Notes under the pieces: model-generated
Told to the model about the DNA's origin: nothing
What the model saw: the letters and a program-made list of their open reading frames with translations, nothing else
The model's database searches: none
In this document: positions 32,197 through 44,366 of the stretch, piece after piece
Layout: each line of letters begins with the position of its first letter
Position numbering within the stretch: position 1 is the stretch's first letter
From: Cylindrobasidium torrendii FP15055 ss-10
Taxonomy: Eukaryota; Basidiomycota; Agaricomycetes; Agaricales; Physalacriaceae
Length of the DNA stretch: 64,000 nt
NCBI GenBank assembly: GCA_000934385.1
Contig: KN880537.1
Span: 1-64,000 of the forward strand
Direction: 5' to 3'
Made by a program: the position numbers and the translations under genes

Positions 32197-33857
32197 CTAG
32201 ACTACAGAGAACGTGTATGTCGTTAGAATACCGGGCTTCGCACTCTCAAGCTTCCATCCACTAGCAGCCCCAATGCTCCGGAAATTCTCCTCGGTACGCT
32301 CGCGCGCGTTGAACATGATCCACATCTGAAGGTCCAACGGGCCAAACAACGACGTCCCGCCGATGCCCAAGTTCTCCAGCAGCGGCTCTGGGACCTGGCT
32401 CTTCTGTCCCGACATAACACACGTATGCCCTTGCGGAGCCTCGAGGGCGACAAGCTTCGAATTAGGACCAGCAGCGTCGCGCAGATGGCGCAGAATGTCT
32501 ACAACTTTCTTGTCCGGCCAGTTGTGTAGCGTCACGCGGAAGAAATACACCGACGCATTCTTGACGGGCTGAGGCTCGAGGAAACTGTGTGGTTTAATGG
32601 TGACGGTGCCATTGGTCAAGGCCTCAGGAGCTTCGCTGTTCCAGAACTAAAGATACCAATGTGAGAACTCGTAGAATGCGGGAGACTTTGGGACGCCGTA
32701 CGTTTCTGGCAACGCTTTCGAGCTCCGGAAGGTCCTCAACGATATACTTGAGATTGGGGAAGGACCGGTACATGGTCAAGGTCGCATGGCCTGTGCTGGC
32801 GCCGAGGTCGACGACGACCGAACCCGGCGGAAGCGACAAGGCCGCAATAGCTATACCGAGGTCGTTCAATGCCTTGTCATGCAAAGTTGTGCGTAGACTC
32901 ACCGTCCGAGATGATTTCCTCAGGGAACTCCGAACCAGCGCTTTTCATGAAGGCAGCAAAGCGGTTCATACGATATTCATTGCCAGGCTGTCCGTACCAA
33001 TCCCAGAGCTTGGCCTGCGTCTGGTGAGCCATGTTGAATGGCGTCTCCCATTCGCCAGGATCCCTGACGAACTTGCTTAGGTAGGGTGCCACAGGGACGA
33101 AGTCGTCGTTGCTGGAATGATAGTAAGCTACTGGCTGAACTCGGCAGAGCGGCCGAGCACGTACACTAGAGAAATTGCTGTGGCCAGACTTGAGTTTTCA
33201 TAGCGCGAGTTTGGCCTACGGGAGGTGTTACTTGGATGCCAGGATGTAATATCGTACGAACGACGCACTTTGCAATGATTTCTTTGAGCGGCTTGTTCTT
33301 CCTCATGAGCTCAGAAATGCGGTTGTTCACGAAAACGTTCGGCTTGACCTCCTTGAAGATATGACGGGTTGCAAGGTAGCGCAGAATACGCTCTTCGAAT
33401 ATGGTTGAGTTGGGGTCGCATAAATCAGGAGCGACTCCGCTCACCAACACTGGGGACGTCCAATCCGGCTTTGGCAGAAATTGCATCGACATGGAGGCCC
33501 TACAAAAGATCAGCTTAGAGCGGAAAGCTCGTTTGTTGAGACAGTCTATACCTCGGGACCGGCTTCAGCGATCACATCTGCGATGTTGAACTCCTCTGCG
33601 ATGCCCAGGGCGTTTGTCGAGAGAACGCCGAAGGTCTCGAGGAGGAGGGTCTCCCCAGCAGGACGCACTGTCTGGATGATTTGATTCGCTGCAGCAACCA
33701 AGGTCTGCCGGATACGGGCGACTTCAAAGTCAGAGTCGCCTACGCCGAGACGCTCAGGCGTTTCTAGGTCGGGCGCAGCCTTGCCGATTTTGGCGTACGC
33801 AGCCTCGAGGGCAGCGTTCTGGGTGGCGAGGATATCGATGAGACGAGCGATAGACAT
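32197..33857 (-). CDS. COMT-type O-methyltransferase, copy 2
   Basis: Seven exons by comparison with copy 1. The start at 33857 is MSIARLIDILATQNAALEAA. The dimerisation part reads NALGIAEEFNIADVIAEAGP, GLHVDAISAKAGLDVPSV and RILRYLATRHIFKEV. SAM motif I is SVVVDLGASTGHATLTMY, then YIVEDLPELESVARN. The catalytic segment is VTLHNWPDKKVV: the catalytic His is present but the usual following Asp is Asn. GTSLFGPLDLQMWIMFNARE and a TTYTFSVV end close the protein (about 440 aa). The family methylates hydroxyl groups of small aromatic or polyketide molecules with S-adenosylmethionine; the substrate is unknown. It is a tandem neighbour of copy 3 in the same orientation, 632 bp apart, and the two share the His-Asn change, so they are sisters. 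Confidence 0.88.
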
Positions 33858-34489
33858 GGGAGGAAAGGATGTGGGGAAGGTAGGGATATCCTGCAATCCT
33901 TATATACAAAAAATAATTATCCGGCGGAGTATATGACATGGTGCGATAGAAGGCAATAAACGTTCATGAGGACAGGCAAATTACAATGAGGACTAATCGA
34001 TATTTAGCTTTCGGAAGGAAGAGCAGCAGATGAGTAACTCGAACTGACCACAGTTAATCTAAATGAAGGGATCCGTAGCAAATCCGGGTGGAGTGCGCAA
34101 ATGGCGAACTTGGCACGTGATGCTGCAGCTGATATGCCGTTTTTCGGCATAGTGTCGCGTTCGATCAACTAACTACCTTGATGCGTCTACCACTCGAGCC
34201 AGCTGTTTTGCATAACTACCATTCGCTGTCCCGAGATAACTCGTATTCTCATGAAAATCCGGATTACATATTCGTAGATGTATGCGTTCTAGCCTCTCAT
34301 TGACCGTAGTGCTTACTAAGTAGCTTCCCGACCTTCGCACTTCTTGCTGAAAGCATCCCAAAAGCATTTGAATCGCCGGACTTCCAGGTAAACTGAAGGG
34401 ACTGGTTCCACACGCAAATGCTATCGTCATCTCATGATCATACATTCGTAGCCATACAGGTATTTAGTCATTCAACTGCCACAGAAAAC
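33858..34489. other. Intergenic region between tandem O-methyltransferases
   Basis: Holds a TATATACAAAA-like element on the plus strand at 33901-33911 (minus TTTGTATATA), in front of the copy 2 start. A 90-codon minus-strand frame at 34173-34445 has no recognisable domain. I call nothing here. Confidence 0.4.
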
Positions 34490-36156
34490 TCAAACAACGG
34501 AGAAAGTATATGTCGCCAGCATCCCGGGCTTCACACTATCGAGCTTCCATCCGCTCTCACTTGCAATACCCCTGAAATTCTCCTCCGTGCGCTCGCGCGA
34601 ATTGAACAGCATCCACATCTGGAAATCCACCGGTCCAAACACCGACGTCCCAGCTATGCCCAAATTCTCCAGCAACGGCGCAGGCACCTTGCTCTTCTTT
34701 CCAGGCTCGACGCATGTGTACTCTTGCAGCGGATCCAGGACGACAAGCTTTGAGGTCGGGGCGGCGACGTCGCGAAGGTGCTTCATAATCTGTACGACCT
34801 TCTTGTCGGGCCAGTTGTGCAGCACGACACGGAAGAAGTAGACGGCGGCGCCTTTGACGGGCTGCGGGTCAAGGAAACTATGGGGCATGAAGGTGACTGT
34901 GCTGCTTTGCAAGGCCTCTGGAGCCTCGGCGCCCCAGTACTGTTCGAAAATGGTCAGCGCTGTCGACCTCTGATAGCCTTTCTGGAGAGAACATACCTCT
35001 TTGGTGCCTTTCTCAAGCTCTGGAAGATCCTGAATGATGTACTTGAGGTTCGGGAACGACTTGTACATGCTCATGGTTGCATGTCCGGTGCTCCCTCCAA
35101 GGTCGACGACGACCGAACCAGGTGCAAGCGACTTGCCGTTGATAGCTGACGGTATCAGTCAATATCCCCTTCAAACCTGAAGCATGATGGCATCTAGAGC
35201 TGACTGACCTTCCCCGACGCTCTCACTAGTGTAGTGCGATCCAGCGCTCTTCATGAATGCCGCGAAGCGGCGGAGGCGCCACTCGTTTCCGGGCTGGTCG
35301 AAGTATTCCCAAAACTTGGCGTGCGATTGGTGGGCCATGTTGAATGGCGTCTCCCATTCCCCTGGGTTCCGCAGGAACTTGGAGAGGTAGGGAGTTACGA
35401 GGAGAAGGTCATCCGCTCTAAATGCTAAGTTAGCTTACTGTTTCATTATAAGTGGTTAATGCACGTACGTATAAGACACAGCAGCGGCAAGCGTGTCTTC
35501 AGAGTAGCGTGTGTCGGGGCTAACATGAGTTGAACGAGAGGTGGCAAATGGACTGGGTCTCAAACGCACTTGGCCTTGATCTCAGCGAGCGGCTTGTTCT
35601 TTTGCATCAGAGTAGAGATACGGTTGTTGACGAAGGTGTTGGGCAAAACCTCCTTGAAGATATGGCGCGAAGCAAGGAAACGCATAACTCGTTCTTTCAA
35701 GCGGTGAGCAACCAATGGTCCAGCGTTATAACATGCCACCATACCGATGCTCTGAATATCCAGCCCTACTCTCGCAGACAACTCATCTATATGAAGACCC
35801 TAACACAATTGTCATTATTGGTGTCATTGTCAGAATTGTGGATAACGCACCTTGGGGCCCGCTTCGGCGAGCGCATCAGCAAAGTTGTATTCCTCTGCAA
35901 TTCCCAAGGCATTCGTCGACAGAACGCCCATCACTTCTAGCTGAAGTGTCTCGTGTACGGGGCGAACGGTTTGAATGACCTGGTGCGCTGCGGCCACAAT
36001 AATGTCGCGAATCTGGTCAACAGCTGGGTCGGCATCCGATGCGCTCGTCTGGGACAGTGTCTCGAGGGTGGGAACCGTCTCGCCGACTTTGGCGTACGCA
36101 GCTTCGAGCTCTTTGGTATTGGAAAGTAGAAGTTCGGCGAGCGCACTGAGGGACAT
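34490..36156 (-). CDS. COMT-type O-methyltransferase, copy 3
   Basis: Multi-exon, start at 36156 (MSLSALAELLLSNTKELEAA). N-terminal helices include NALGIAEEYNFADALAEAGP and RVMRFLASRHIFKEVLP. SAM motif I is SVVVDLGGSTGHATMSMY, followed by YIIQDLPELEKGTKE. The catalytic stretch is VVLHNWPDKKVVQ, with the base His kept and the following residue Asn, as in copy 2. GTSVFGPVDFQMWMLFNSRE and YTFSVV end the protein. Activity is predicted as SAM-dependent O-methylation of an unknown small molecule. It lies immediately upstream of copy 2 in tandem. The KKSKVPAPLLENLGI segment lacks the insert found in copy 1. Confidence 0.88.
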
Positions 36157-36901
36157 GGTGGGGATAATGAGAGTGTGGTGGTAGCGTTATTCCCACTTAT
36201 AAACGACGAGGTGACAGGTCTTCTCCGGCGGATGTTCAAACAGTAAACGAGATTCTGGAGTCGTTTACTGGATGTGATTAGCACTGTCGGAAGGTATGGT
36301 CGGTTGAATCGGGAGGATAAACGCATCGAGGCGTCAGCTAGATATGCACAAGTATCTGTATATCCTGGACCTGCGGAGAAGTTGAACACGGCGTAGATAC
36401 ATGTGAGCTTTGGTGTTGTATGCCTCCTTGCATCTACGCATGCTTCCACAACCTGTCATGATGATAGATACCTGGAACGCCAATAAGCTTCATCAGCGTT
36501 CGAGCAATCGTGCTTCGTATTGCTTCGAATTTGATGCTAACTTGCTCAGAGGGCGAGTGTCGCGGAGTACAAACCCCAGTTGCCTTCTTCGATGACTCTG
36601 CTGTTTCGTGAATGATTCTTTAATGCCGTTTTCCCGCTGATATTGACCCGCATACACTGGCATGTGTGAACCTAAAGACACTCGTGAGCCTGGCGTTCAT
36701 AAAAAAGGGAGGGCAATGATACATATCTAGGAAATATGGACAGGTTTTGAAAGTTAACTCCCTCCGTGCTTGGAAGTCATAGAGTTAATCCTAAATCGTG
36801 GTCAGTTTATGTAATGGTTGGACCCACAACATGCATTCGCTCCCGCCATCAGTCGATCCCGCCGGCACTGGCCGGCCGTATACGGCTTTCTCTTGACCAT
36901 C
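36157..36901. other. Divergent intergenic region
   Basis: Shared upstream region of O-methyltransferase copy 3 (-) and the CFIm25 gene (+). A minus-strand TTATAAGTGGGAA element lies near 36187-36199. I see no gene. Confidence 0.45.
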
Positions 36902-37661
<760 letters not shown>

Positions 37662-37899
37662 TCCGACGTCGCCGACCCATTCACTTCGCACGCTGCACTA
37701 CATCGCTCTGCTCTACTGTATTATTCGTTATTTATTTCCAGCTGTTGTATCCGCACGGAATCCAGTGCAAAGCACTGACTTGTTGACATCCTTCCTTTGC
37801 TGAAATCAAGCGAGTGTTCGTGTATTCAAGGTCGTAAGTATAGATACAAAGAAGGCGCACAGCGCAGTGTCTAGTCAGTATCCCAGGTTGTCCGTAACA

Positions 37900-39835
37900 T
37901 TATCTCCTGCCACTCTTGATGCCGACGACGAGCTCTGCGCCCGACTCCTGGCGGATATGCAGCGTAGGGACGAAGAACGTCGATGGGGGGCGGTTCCCGT
38001 TGTCTACTGCTACTGGCCCAGCTTTTTCGAGATACAGAGGCAGAGGGACCTCTGGCTGGGGAAGCTTGGCCTTTTCTACGTCTCCGTGGGTGAAAACCTC
38101 TGGGGAGAAGTTCATCGACGCAAGATTGGATACGGCGTGTACTGCAATGCATGTCAATGACCGCCCACGTACACGGAGACAAGAAAGGCGGGGGACGCAC
38201 GATATTCTTTTAGTCCCTGTCCAAAGTTCCGCAGGCAGCAAACGGCAAGAACGACGCATGCGGCGGTGAGGACCATGTACGCGACAGTGTAGCATCCAAG
38301 GTTGGGCCATGAGAGGAAGGCCCAGCGGAAGACCTCAGAGTAGAACATCATGGAGGCGGTGAAGAAGAACAGGAAGCCGACGAAGAGGAAGGTGTAGAGA
38401 GCGCGGCGGTTCTCCTGGCGGATCGCGTACCAACCGAGGACTGTCCATGGGAGGACCAACTGTAGATCGGCGTCAGTGGAAGACCTTGCAGGTAAATGTC
38501 GATGAACAGACGTACGACGCTGTACAAAATGATGACGGCAACGTAGAGCTTTGTGTGCTTGGAGCTGTACTTGATGTAGGTGCCGAACAGTTGGTCCACC
38601 CAGAGGCCCATTGCGGTAAGGAGGACATAAACTTCGAGGTGAAGGCATGCTTGGACAGCCATGTTCAACTGAGAATTCCGCTGAGGCCAATGGTTTTATG
38701 AGGCAACGGACAAACCGACCTTCTGCATGCGCAGGATGTGGGACGGAGCGCCTACACATTGGTAACTCTGCCTGCTGTACACTCTCAAAACCGTCCATAT
38801 CGCGATAGCGAGGGATGTGCAATTCAGGACGAGGTCTGGAATCTATTGAATGAAATCAGTATCATTTACTGGGGATCTCGGTTGAGTGGATAACATACCT
38901 CAAGCATTGTACGGGTGCCAAAATATTCAGGAAAGAATTCTATCGAGCAGGGTGTGCCCTCCGCGCGAAGCAGCTGAGCGTACATCATCTCTGTATACTT
39001 CGTCCTCCAGATGACATACGAAGACCAGGCGACAAGCAGAACTCGAGCACAGATGCTCGCAATACTAGAGTTAAAATTAGCAAAATTAATAGCGATGGAG
39101 AGCGAAAGATTTACAGGTGCGGAACAGAGTCGCGCACCATGGCGAACACCGCCATTCCGAAGAGCCAGAACTGAATGAGGAGGAATGTGACGTCCTCGCG
39201 CCGGTTGTTTGCCATCCTACCAGCTCATATCAGCGCCTGAAACATCCTATGCATTATTTCGGCGTACTCTTCTGCGGGTAGAAGGAGGGTTGCGACGCAT
39301 TGTTTTGTGAGTGCTACCTCTTTGCCATCCCTCAACCTGATGCCGACAGGGTCTGAGTCAACGTTTGTCGGAAACATAGATATCTCTCTGGGAGGGGGAA
39401 CTGCAAGCTGAGAACGAAGTCAATGGCATAGATAAAAGAAGAAACCGTCGACAAACCCCGTTGATGACATTATCCGAGTGAACACTTGAGCCCAGTGTGT
39501 AGGCGTCCCAGCACTTATCTAGCTCGTGTGGGATAGAGTCGCAGACCTTCACCGTATTACTAGCAAGGAAGGTGTGATTGGCCGGTGGGACGCCTGCTGT
39601 ATGTACAATGCGGTCAAGGAAGGTGGAATGTATCGCGTCGTGTCTAAGAAGAATGGACTGGATGACACCCTGCGCGATGCAGTGGAAGAACCCAAAAAGA
39701 AAGAACGCGGTGGTGACTTTGTTCAATGTGATGCGGTCCACCTGTGTACACTCCTCAGCGCCCGTGTCTCGCCTCGTTGTCACCCGCGTCGTCGGGACTT
39801 ACCATCGCACGGAAACTGATTCGTGAAGAGAACAT
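37900..39835 (-). CDS. Polytopic membrane protein of unknown function
   Basis: About seven or eight exons. Preferred start at 39835 (MFSSRISFRAM), joined by a GTAAGT intron to VDRITLNKVTTAFFLFGFFH; ATG at 39783 is an alternative. A likely extracellular loop follows (PPANHTFLASN, Cys-containing DSIPHELDKCWDAYTLGS). Then come membrane segments: VTFLLIQFWLFGMAVFAMVR, IASICARVLLVAWSSYVIW, LVLNCTSLAIAIWTVLRVY, CLHLEVYVLLTAMGLWV, KLYVAVIILYSV, ALYTFLFVGFLFFFTASMMF and YMVLTAACVVLAVCCL. The C-tail is hydrophilic (PQPEVPLPLYLEKAGP). I count about eight spans. I recognise no transporter or receptor signature; similar proteins are widespread in Agaricomycetes as hypothetical proteins. It converges with the CFIm25 gene, 238 bp apart. 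Confidence 0.72.
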
Positions 39836-40267
39836 GTTGAAAGAGAGAAGAATACGGAACGTGAAAATTGAAAGAAAAGGAGCGCTGCTCCTTAGAAGAA
39901 AGCCGTCAAGGTCGTGGTAAGAAGGAAAGTTAAAGAACAATAGAGCAGTGATGGCGATCAGTTTAGATGACCCGTGATGGACATTTTCCCACGGGCCCGT
40001 GACGGTGGTTATTGATACCTTCGCGAAGTTCAGCAAGTTGCTTGAGCTCAGGTCTTTTCCATCTGAAGGGACCGTACTGCACACTAATTCACAAAAAAGC
40101 CCAAGGCCCGGGGTTGGTAACAGTGCACATTCAACATTCAACAATAAATATGTCTAAGGCTGGTCGAAGGTCTCAACCAAGTGCTACATGGTCTACATCA
40201 ACACATCAATACATACAGACTAAAGATTATAAATATTAGCGTAATATACTGAGTGAGAAAATCCCGT
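39836..40267. other. Intergenic region
   Basis: Promoter of the membrane protein gene and 3' flank of acidic gene B. CCCACGGGCCCGTG near 39988-40001 is a short perfect-looking inverted repeat (CACGGGCCCGTG). I see no gene. Confidence 0.4.
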
Positions 40268-41373
40268 TCAGCAAGCAGCAACCAGGCGGAGTTTCTTGAA
40301 CTGGCGCAAGGATGCATCCTCTCCGTCTTCTGAGTCGTTCTTCTCCAAATCGACATCGTTAGAAGCGGCGCGCTTCCTGCCACTGATAGCCAGAGGCTCA
40401 AGCACCTCGGCGAAGCTCGCAGACAAGAACTCGGCCAAGTCTCCGCCCTCCAAGTCTGTAACAGAATGCCCCTCGACAATTGTCTTGTCTCCAGCAAAGT
40501 CCTCCTGGCTGAAGTGCGCATCTAGGGGCGTAGGAACATCCGTGACGATAGAAGGAAGATGAACAGGAAGGAATACACCGTCGTCCTCATCATCAGAATC
40601 GACAAGTGTGCAGCTCGGACGCTCAACGGGGATGTTCTCCTTGTCAGACTCGTCAGGGAAGACATTCTCCTTGTCTGATCCAGGAGCTTCGTTCTCCTTA
40701 TCAGAATCGGAGAATACGGTCTCCTCGTCTTCGTCGCGCACCGAGCGCGCAACGCGCCACTTCTCGAGTTCTGTAGCAAAATCAACCCCGGGAACTTCCC
40801 ATTCGGGAATGGCAGCCAGTTCGAGGAGACGTGCAGGGCGCAGAGCAGGATCACTTTTGGACTCAGCCTCCTCGTAGATAGTGAGAGTGGTCGTAGCAGT
40901 AGGGGGTGTCCAGTTCATAGAAGGAGTCTTGAAGAAATTGTCTTCATTGTCCTCTTCATCGGATTCCTCGTCCCCATCATAACCAGCCTCAGCGTCGTGG
41001 CGAGAAACCTCGACTGGAGGCTGATGCTTCGAGAGATATCCACCAGGATTGATATGCGGGACGGTGTCCTCGTCTTGAGCATCCTCGGTGTCGGCACCGC
41101 CACAATTGCTGGAAATGTGGCTGCTACTGTCCTGGATAAGTACGGAGTCTCGTGAGGGAGGATTCGGACATACTCTGTGATTGCGACTCTGATTCTCGAA
41201 ACATTGTAAACCTTCAAAGTTGTGTTGGTTTGGGCCGATGGTTGCAAGACATAAGTTGACGCGGTCGCGTTGCTGCGCCTGCGTGTTTTGCCGATGCTCG
41301 TCTCAGACGAGCAATGCGAGATGATTAGGTTGGTAGCAGAGGTACAGAGCTCAAGACGAGGAGAAGAAGACAT
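40268..41373 (-). CDS. Acidic disordered protein B, paralogue of the gene at 30414
   Basis: Two exons. The start at 41373 gives MSSSPRLELCTSATNLIISH, then KTRRRSNATASTYVLQP and SRIRVAIT. A GTATGT intron of about 50 bp leads into SSHISSNCGGADTEDAQDED and VPHINPGGYLSKHQPPVE. The protein goes on through acidic tracts, PARLLELAAIPEWEVPG, repeated SDKEN motifs (DKENEAPGSDKENVFPDE) and a basic end (GRKRAASNDVDLEKND, RQFKKLRLVAAC). The blocks KTRRRSNAT, VPxIxPGG...QPPVE, PARL...AIPEWEVPG and RQxKKLR are shared with protein A in the same order. The SDKEN repeats resemble KEN-box degrons, which is suggestive only. I recognise no domain and the function is unknown. Divergent from the secreted protein gene at 42109. 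Confidence 0.74.
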
Positions 41374-42108
41374 GATAGCAGATACAGTTGATGGAAATGG
41401 CGAGAGACGTGAAGGAGCGTTAAGTCGATTCGTTAGAAGACGTAAGAGTTGTAGTAGTGACAAGAGGAGGCAAGCTGCAGTGCACGTTCAACGCACACAA
41501 ATTAGGCGGACGACGGAGCCAAGGACTGGGACAAGTTGTTTGTGCTGGCACTGGCTCTTATATATATTTCCTTTTGTTTTTGATCAGGTTAACAAAGGCC
41601 TGGGGAATGTTTCGATCGGCCCCATTCATTGACCTACCGGTTCAGACAAAGAGCATTTTTTTGTCTGTCGTATTCAAACTTGCTGACACAGTAACACTGT
41701 TCTCGAAATGGGTCCTGGGGTCCGAAGGCAAGAGAGCGCCATGATCCTTGCATGATCCTGCCCGCGTGGTTACGCATCACGGGCCGTCCTGCCGAAAAAT
41801 GGCATCGCGGACCGTGGTCACTAATTTGATGTTGACCGCCATGGCCTAAGCTGGAGCAAAGCTTCGCGATAGGCCTGCTAGTACCGTGCAGCTGTAACAT
41901 GAATTCGCGCCAAGATTATCTCTTTCTGGAAAACGTTGCACATGTAGTACACGAAGGGAGCAATGTCCGCCCACTCGGGACGATAGCTTCTTGTCACGAG
42001 ATAGACTGACACCAAAGGTACGCGTCTCGGTGGATACGCCAATAGCGGGAGTATATAAGGACTTTGCGCCTAATTCTTGCCTCCTGACGATTCCCCTTTC
42101 TCGTCGAG
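41374..42108. promoter_or_regulatory. Divergent promoter of acidic gene B and the secreted protein gene
   Basis: On the minus strand, GTGCGTTGAACGTGCAC (41480-41496) matches the palindromic element of acidic gene A, and a TATATATAAGAG box lies near 41557-41568. On the plus side, TATATAAGGA at about 42052-42061 lies 50 nt before the ATG of the secreted protein. The middle 400 bp hold nothing recognisable. Confidence 0.5.
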
Positions 42109-44323
42109 ATGATTCTATCGAGTCTCCTGGTAGTGCCTCTGGCCTTCCCAAGCGTCTTCGGCAAGCTCACAGCCGGCATTCCCGGAGGTGTATTGCTTCC
42201 CAGGAATGATACAAGCTACCTGGACTCTTTGTCTGACAACCAGCGGGAATTGTTCAACTATGCCATGACTGGCCTGGACATGAACTTCGCGCCGCCGTTC
42301 ATTGTCAGTCATATTCTGTGTCTACACTGACAAAGATTCTAACACATTTGGCCATTAGTTCGAGTCTACACGATACTCCGCGTGGTATGCAGTTGGACTG
42401 CTTGCCCGCAATGAAGGAGACGATCTGGCAGTCGCGTCGCAGATAATTCAGGACGTGTAAGCCTATCTTAAGTCTAAAGTATGTTTTATCTTTGAGCTGA
42501 TATTCTCGGTAGAATATCCTTCCAGGTGTGCAGAGGACATCTCCGCGATTCGTCAAAGATACTGACTCTATTTAGTACACTGACCCGAACGACCTCTGGT
42601 TTGGCACATACCAAGGGGAAACTACTGCACCCACACCTGGCGATGTATACGCACCTAAGGAATGCCCTCAGGTTGCTCTCCCGACGCGTAAGCTGACCAA
42701 CCCTGAATACAGGCGTACACCTCGTATGATCTGAACATGGGCTTGTTTGTCTGCACCTCGTTCATCATCGCATTGGAGGAATTTTCCAACATTCTCGATC
42801 CCGACCTCGTCGACTTGATGAAGCGAAGCATGTACAACGCTACTATCGGTGACGGATACCGAGTGGGTGGAGTGGATGGCGATAATTGTGCGTGTCGGAA
42901 GGGCTGCACTTTGCTTGTACGCTGACCCATGCCCAGTGTATCCCATCTATAGCAACCCTTGGTCCGTGTCTTCATTGGACTCACCTTCGATTACTCATTG
43001 TTGTCTTCCCAGGTACATGAGGGTGATGTCCGCGACGTATGTAGGGAACATGATGGGAGACGCTAACATGTCCTACTGGGGCGACCACTGGGCCAACGAA
43101 GCTATCCAGGCCTTCGACAAATACAGCACCATCAGCGAGGTATTCAGTCCGTGATCGGTATCCTTGCACGGTTGACGCCTGTCCAGTTCAATTCCGGGAC
43201 ATACACCGGCGTGTCTCTGTATGCCCTCTCCTTGTGGGGTTACATGCCAGAGTCTTCTGTGATATCTTCCCGCGCGGCAGATATCATAACAAAGACCTGG
43301 GAGACGGTCGGCCAGATTTATAACCCCACGTTGCATACCCTTGGTGGACCATGGGATCGCACATACGGTTACGACTTGGTATGGTTCATGTCCACAATCA
43401 AATCGCATTGCTTTAACAGTCGCCCAGCGGAGATACTTTGGCATTCTTGGAGGCCATATTGCTGGCTTGTTAGGCGGCATCGCTGATGGCTCCGCCCCCA
43501 TCCCTCGTCCGCTCGTAGGATGCTCACATTATGGAGATGCAGTCATCCTTGCATTGTGAGTTCTTCACATTGCATGTATGAGCTCAACTCACTGAGGCAT
43601 GCAAACCGTAGAATGCCCCTCACAGCCAAATTCCATGACCCATACGTCCCAGCGAGTGTCATCGAGTCGCTCAAGAGCCTCTCTGGCCCGCACGCGTACT
43701 TTGCTCAGTCAGTGTCCCCGCCATTCGACGACGAGGCCTACCCACGCAACTATACGACATGGACCCAAGACGGCCTCAGCGTCGGCGGAATCGAAAGCGA
43801 TGAGAATGTCGTAGGAGGACCGGCGACGAGCCAGACAGCATATGTTCCCGCCTCTTTCATCTGGAAGACAGACGTCCCAGAAGCAAAGGATAGGGGGCGT
43901 CTTGCTTGGATGTTCGTGAGTGCCTCCTTTCGACCAAATCTGTAGTAGAAACTGACCGTTCGACTGTATTAGCACCATCCCACCGCATCCTCAATATCAG
44001 CTGTGGTCTCCTCGACCAACTTGACGATCAAATACCCTCCGTCGCGCGCGTTCCCAGAGCATTCCACGACATCAAACATCATGAGCTTCCTCTTTTCCGG
44101 AGTCTACAAGACCACCCTCACCCAGGATTTCCTCGCAAACGGGACTGCCGTGTATTCGGGGCTGAAGCTCACCGTCTCAGGCAATGTTGCATCGGGGAAC
44201 AGGACTCTGGTGTATGGACAGGACGCAATAAATGAAGTTAGCTTCTACAACCTCACGTACACGATTCCGGATGACCTTGGGGATGAGGTTCCCACACTGA
44301 TATGGGAGTTCGAAAAGCTGTGA
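42109..44323 (+). CDS. Secreted protein of unknown family, probable alpha-toroid hydrolase-like
   Basis: About nine exons. The signal peptide is MILSSLLVVPLAFPSVFG. Visible blocks are YLDSLSDNQRELFNYAMTGL, ESTRYSAWYAVGLLARNEGD, TDPNDLWFGTYQGETTAPTP, SYDLNMGLFVCTSFIIALEE, YNATIGDGYRVGGVDGDN, YSNPWYMRVMSATYVGNMMG, FNSGTYTGVSLYALSLWGYM and TLGGPWDRTYGYDL. The C-terminal half has ISAVVSSTNLTIKYPPS, FLFSGVYKTTLTQDFLANG and FYNLTYTIPDD, which looks like a beta-sandwich. Helical repeats with conserved Trp/Tyr/Gly-rich turns, followed by a beta domain, suggest an alpha-alpha toroid carbohydrate-active enzyme, but I do not recognise a catalogued family. It converges with the adenylating reductase gene, with 43 bp between the stops. 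Confidence 0.72.
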
Positions 44324-44366
44324 GATGTACTATGTATATCGTCTATAGCAACCCATCTATGCCAAT

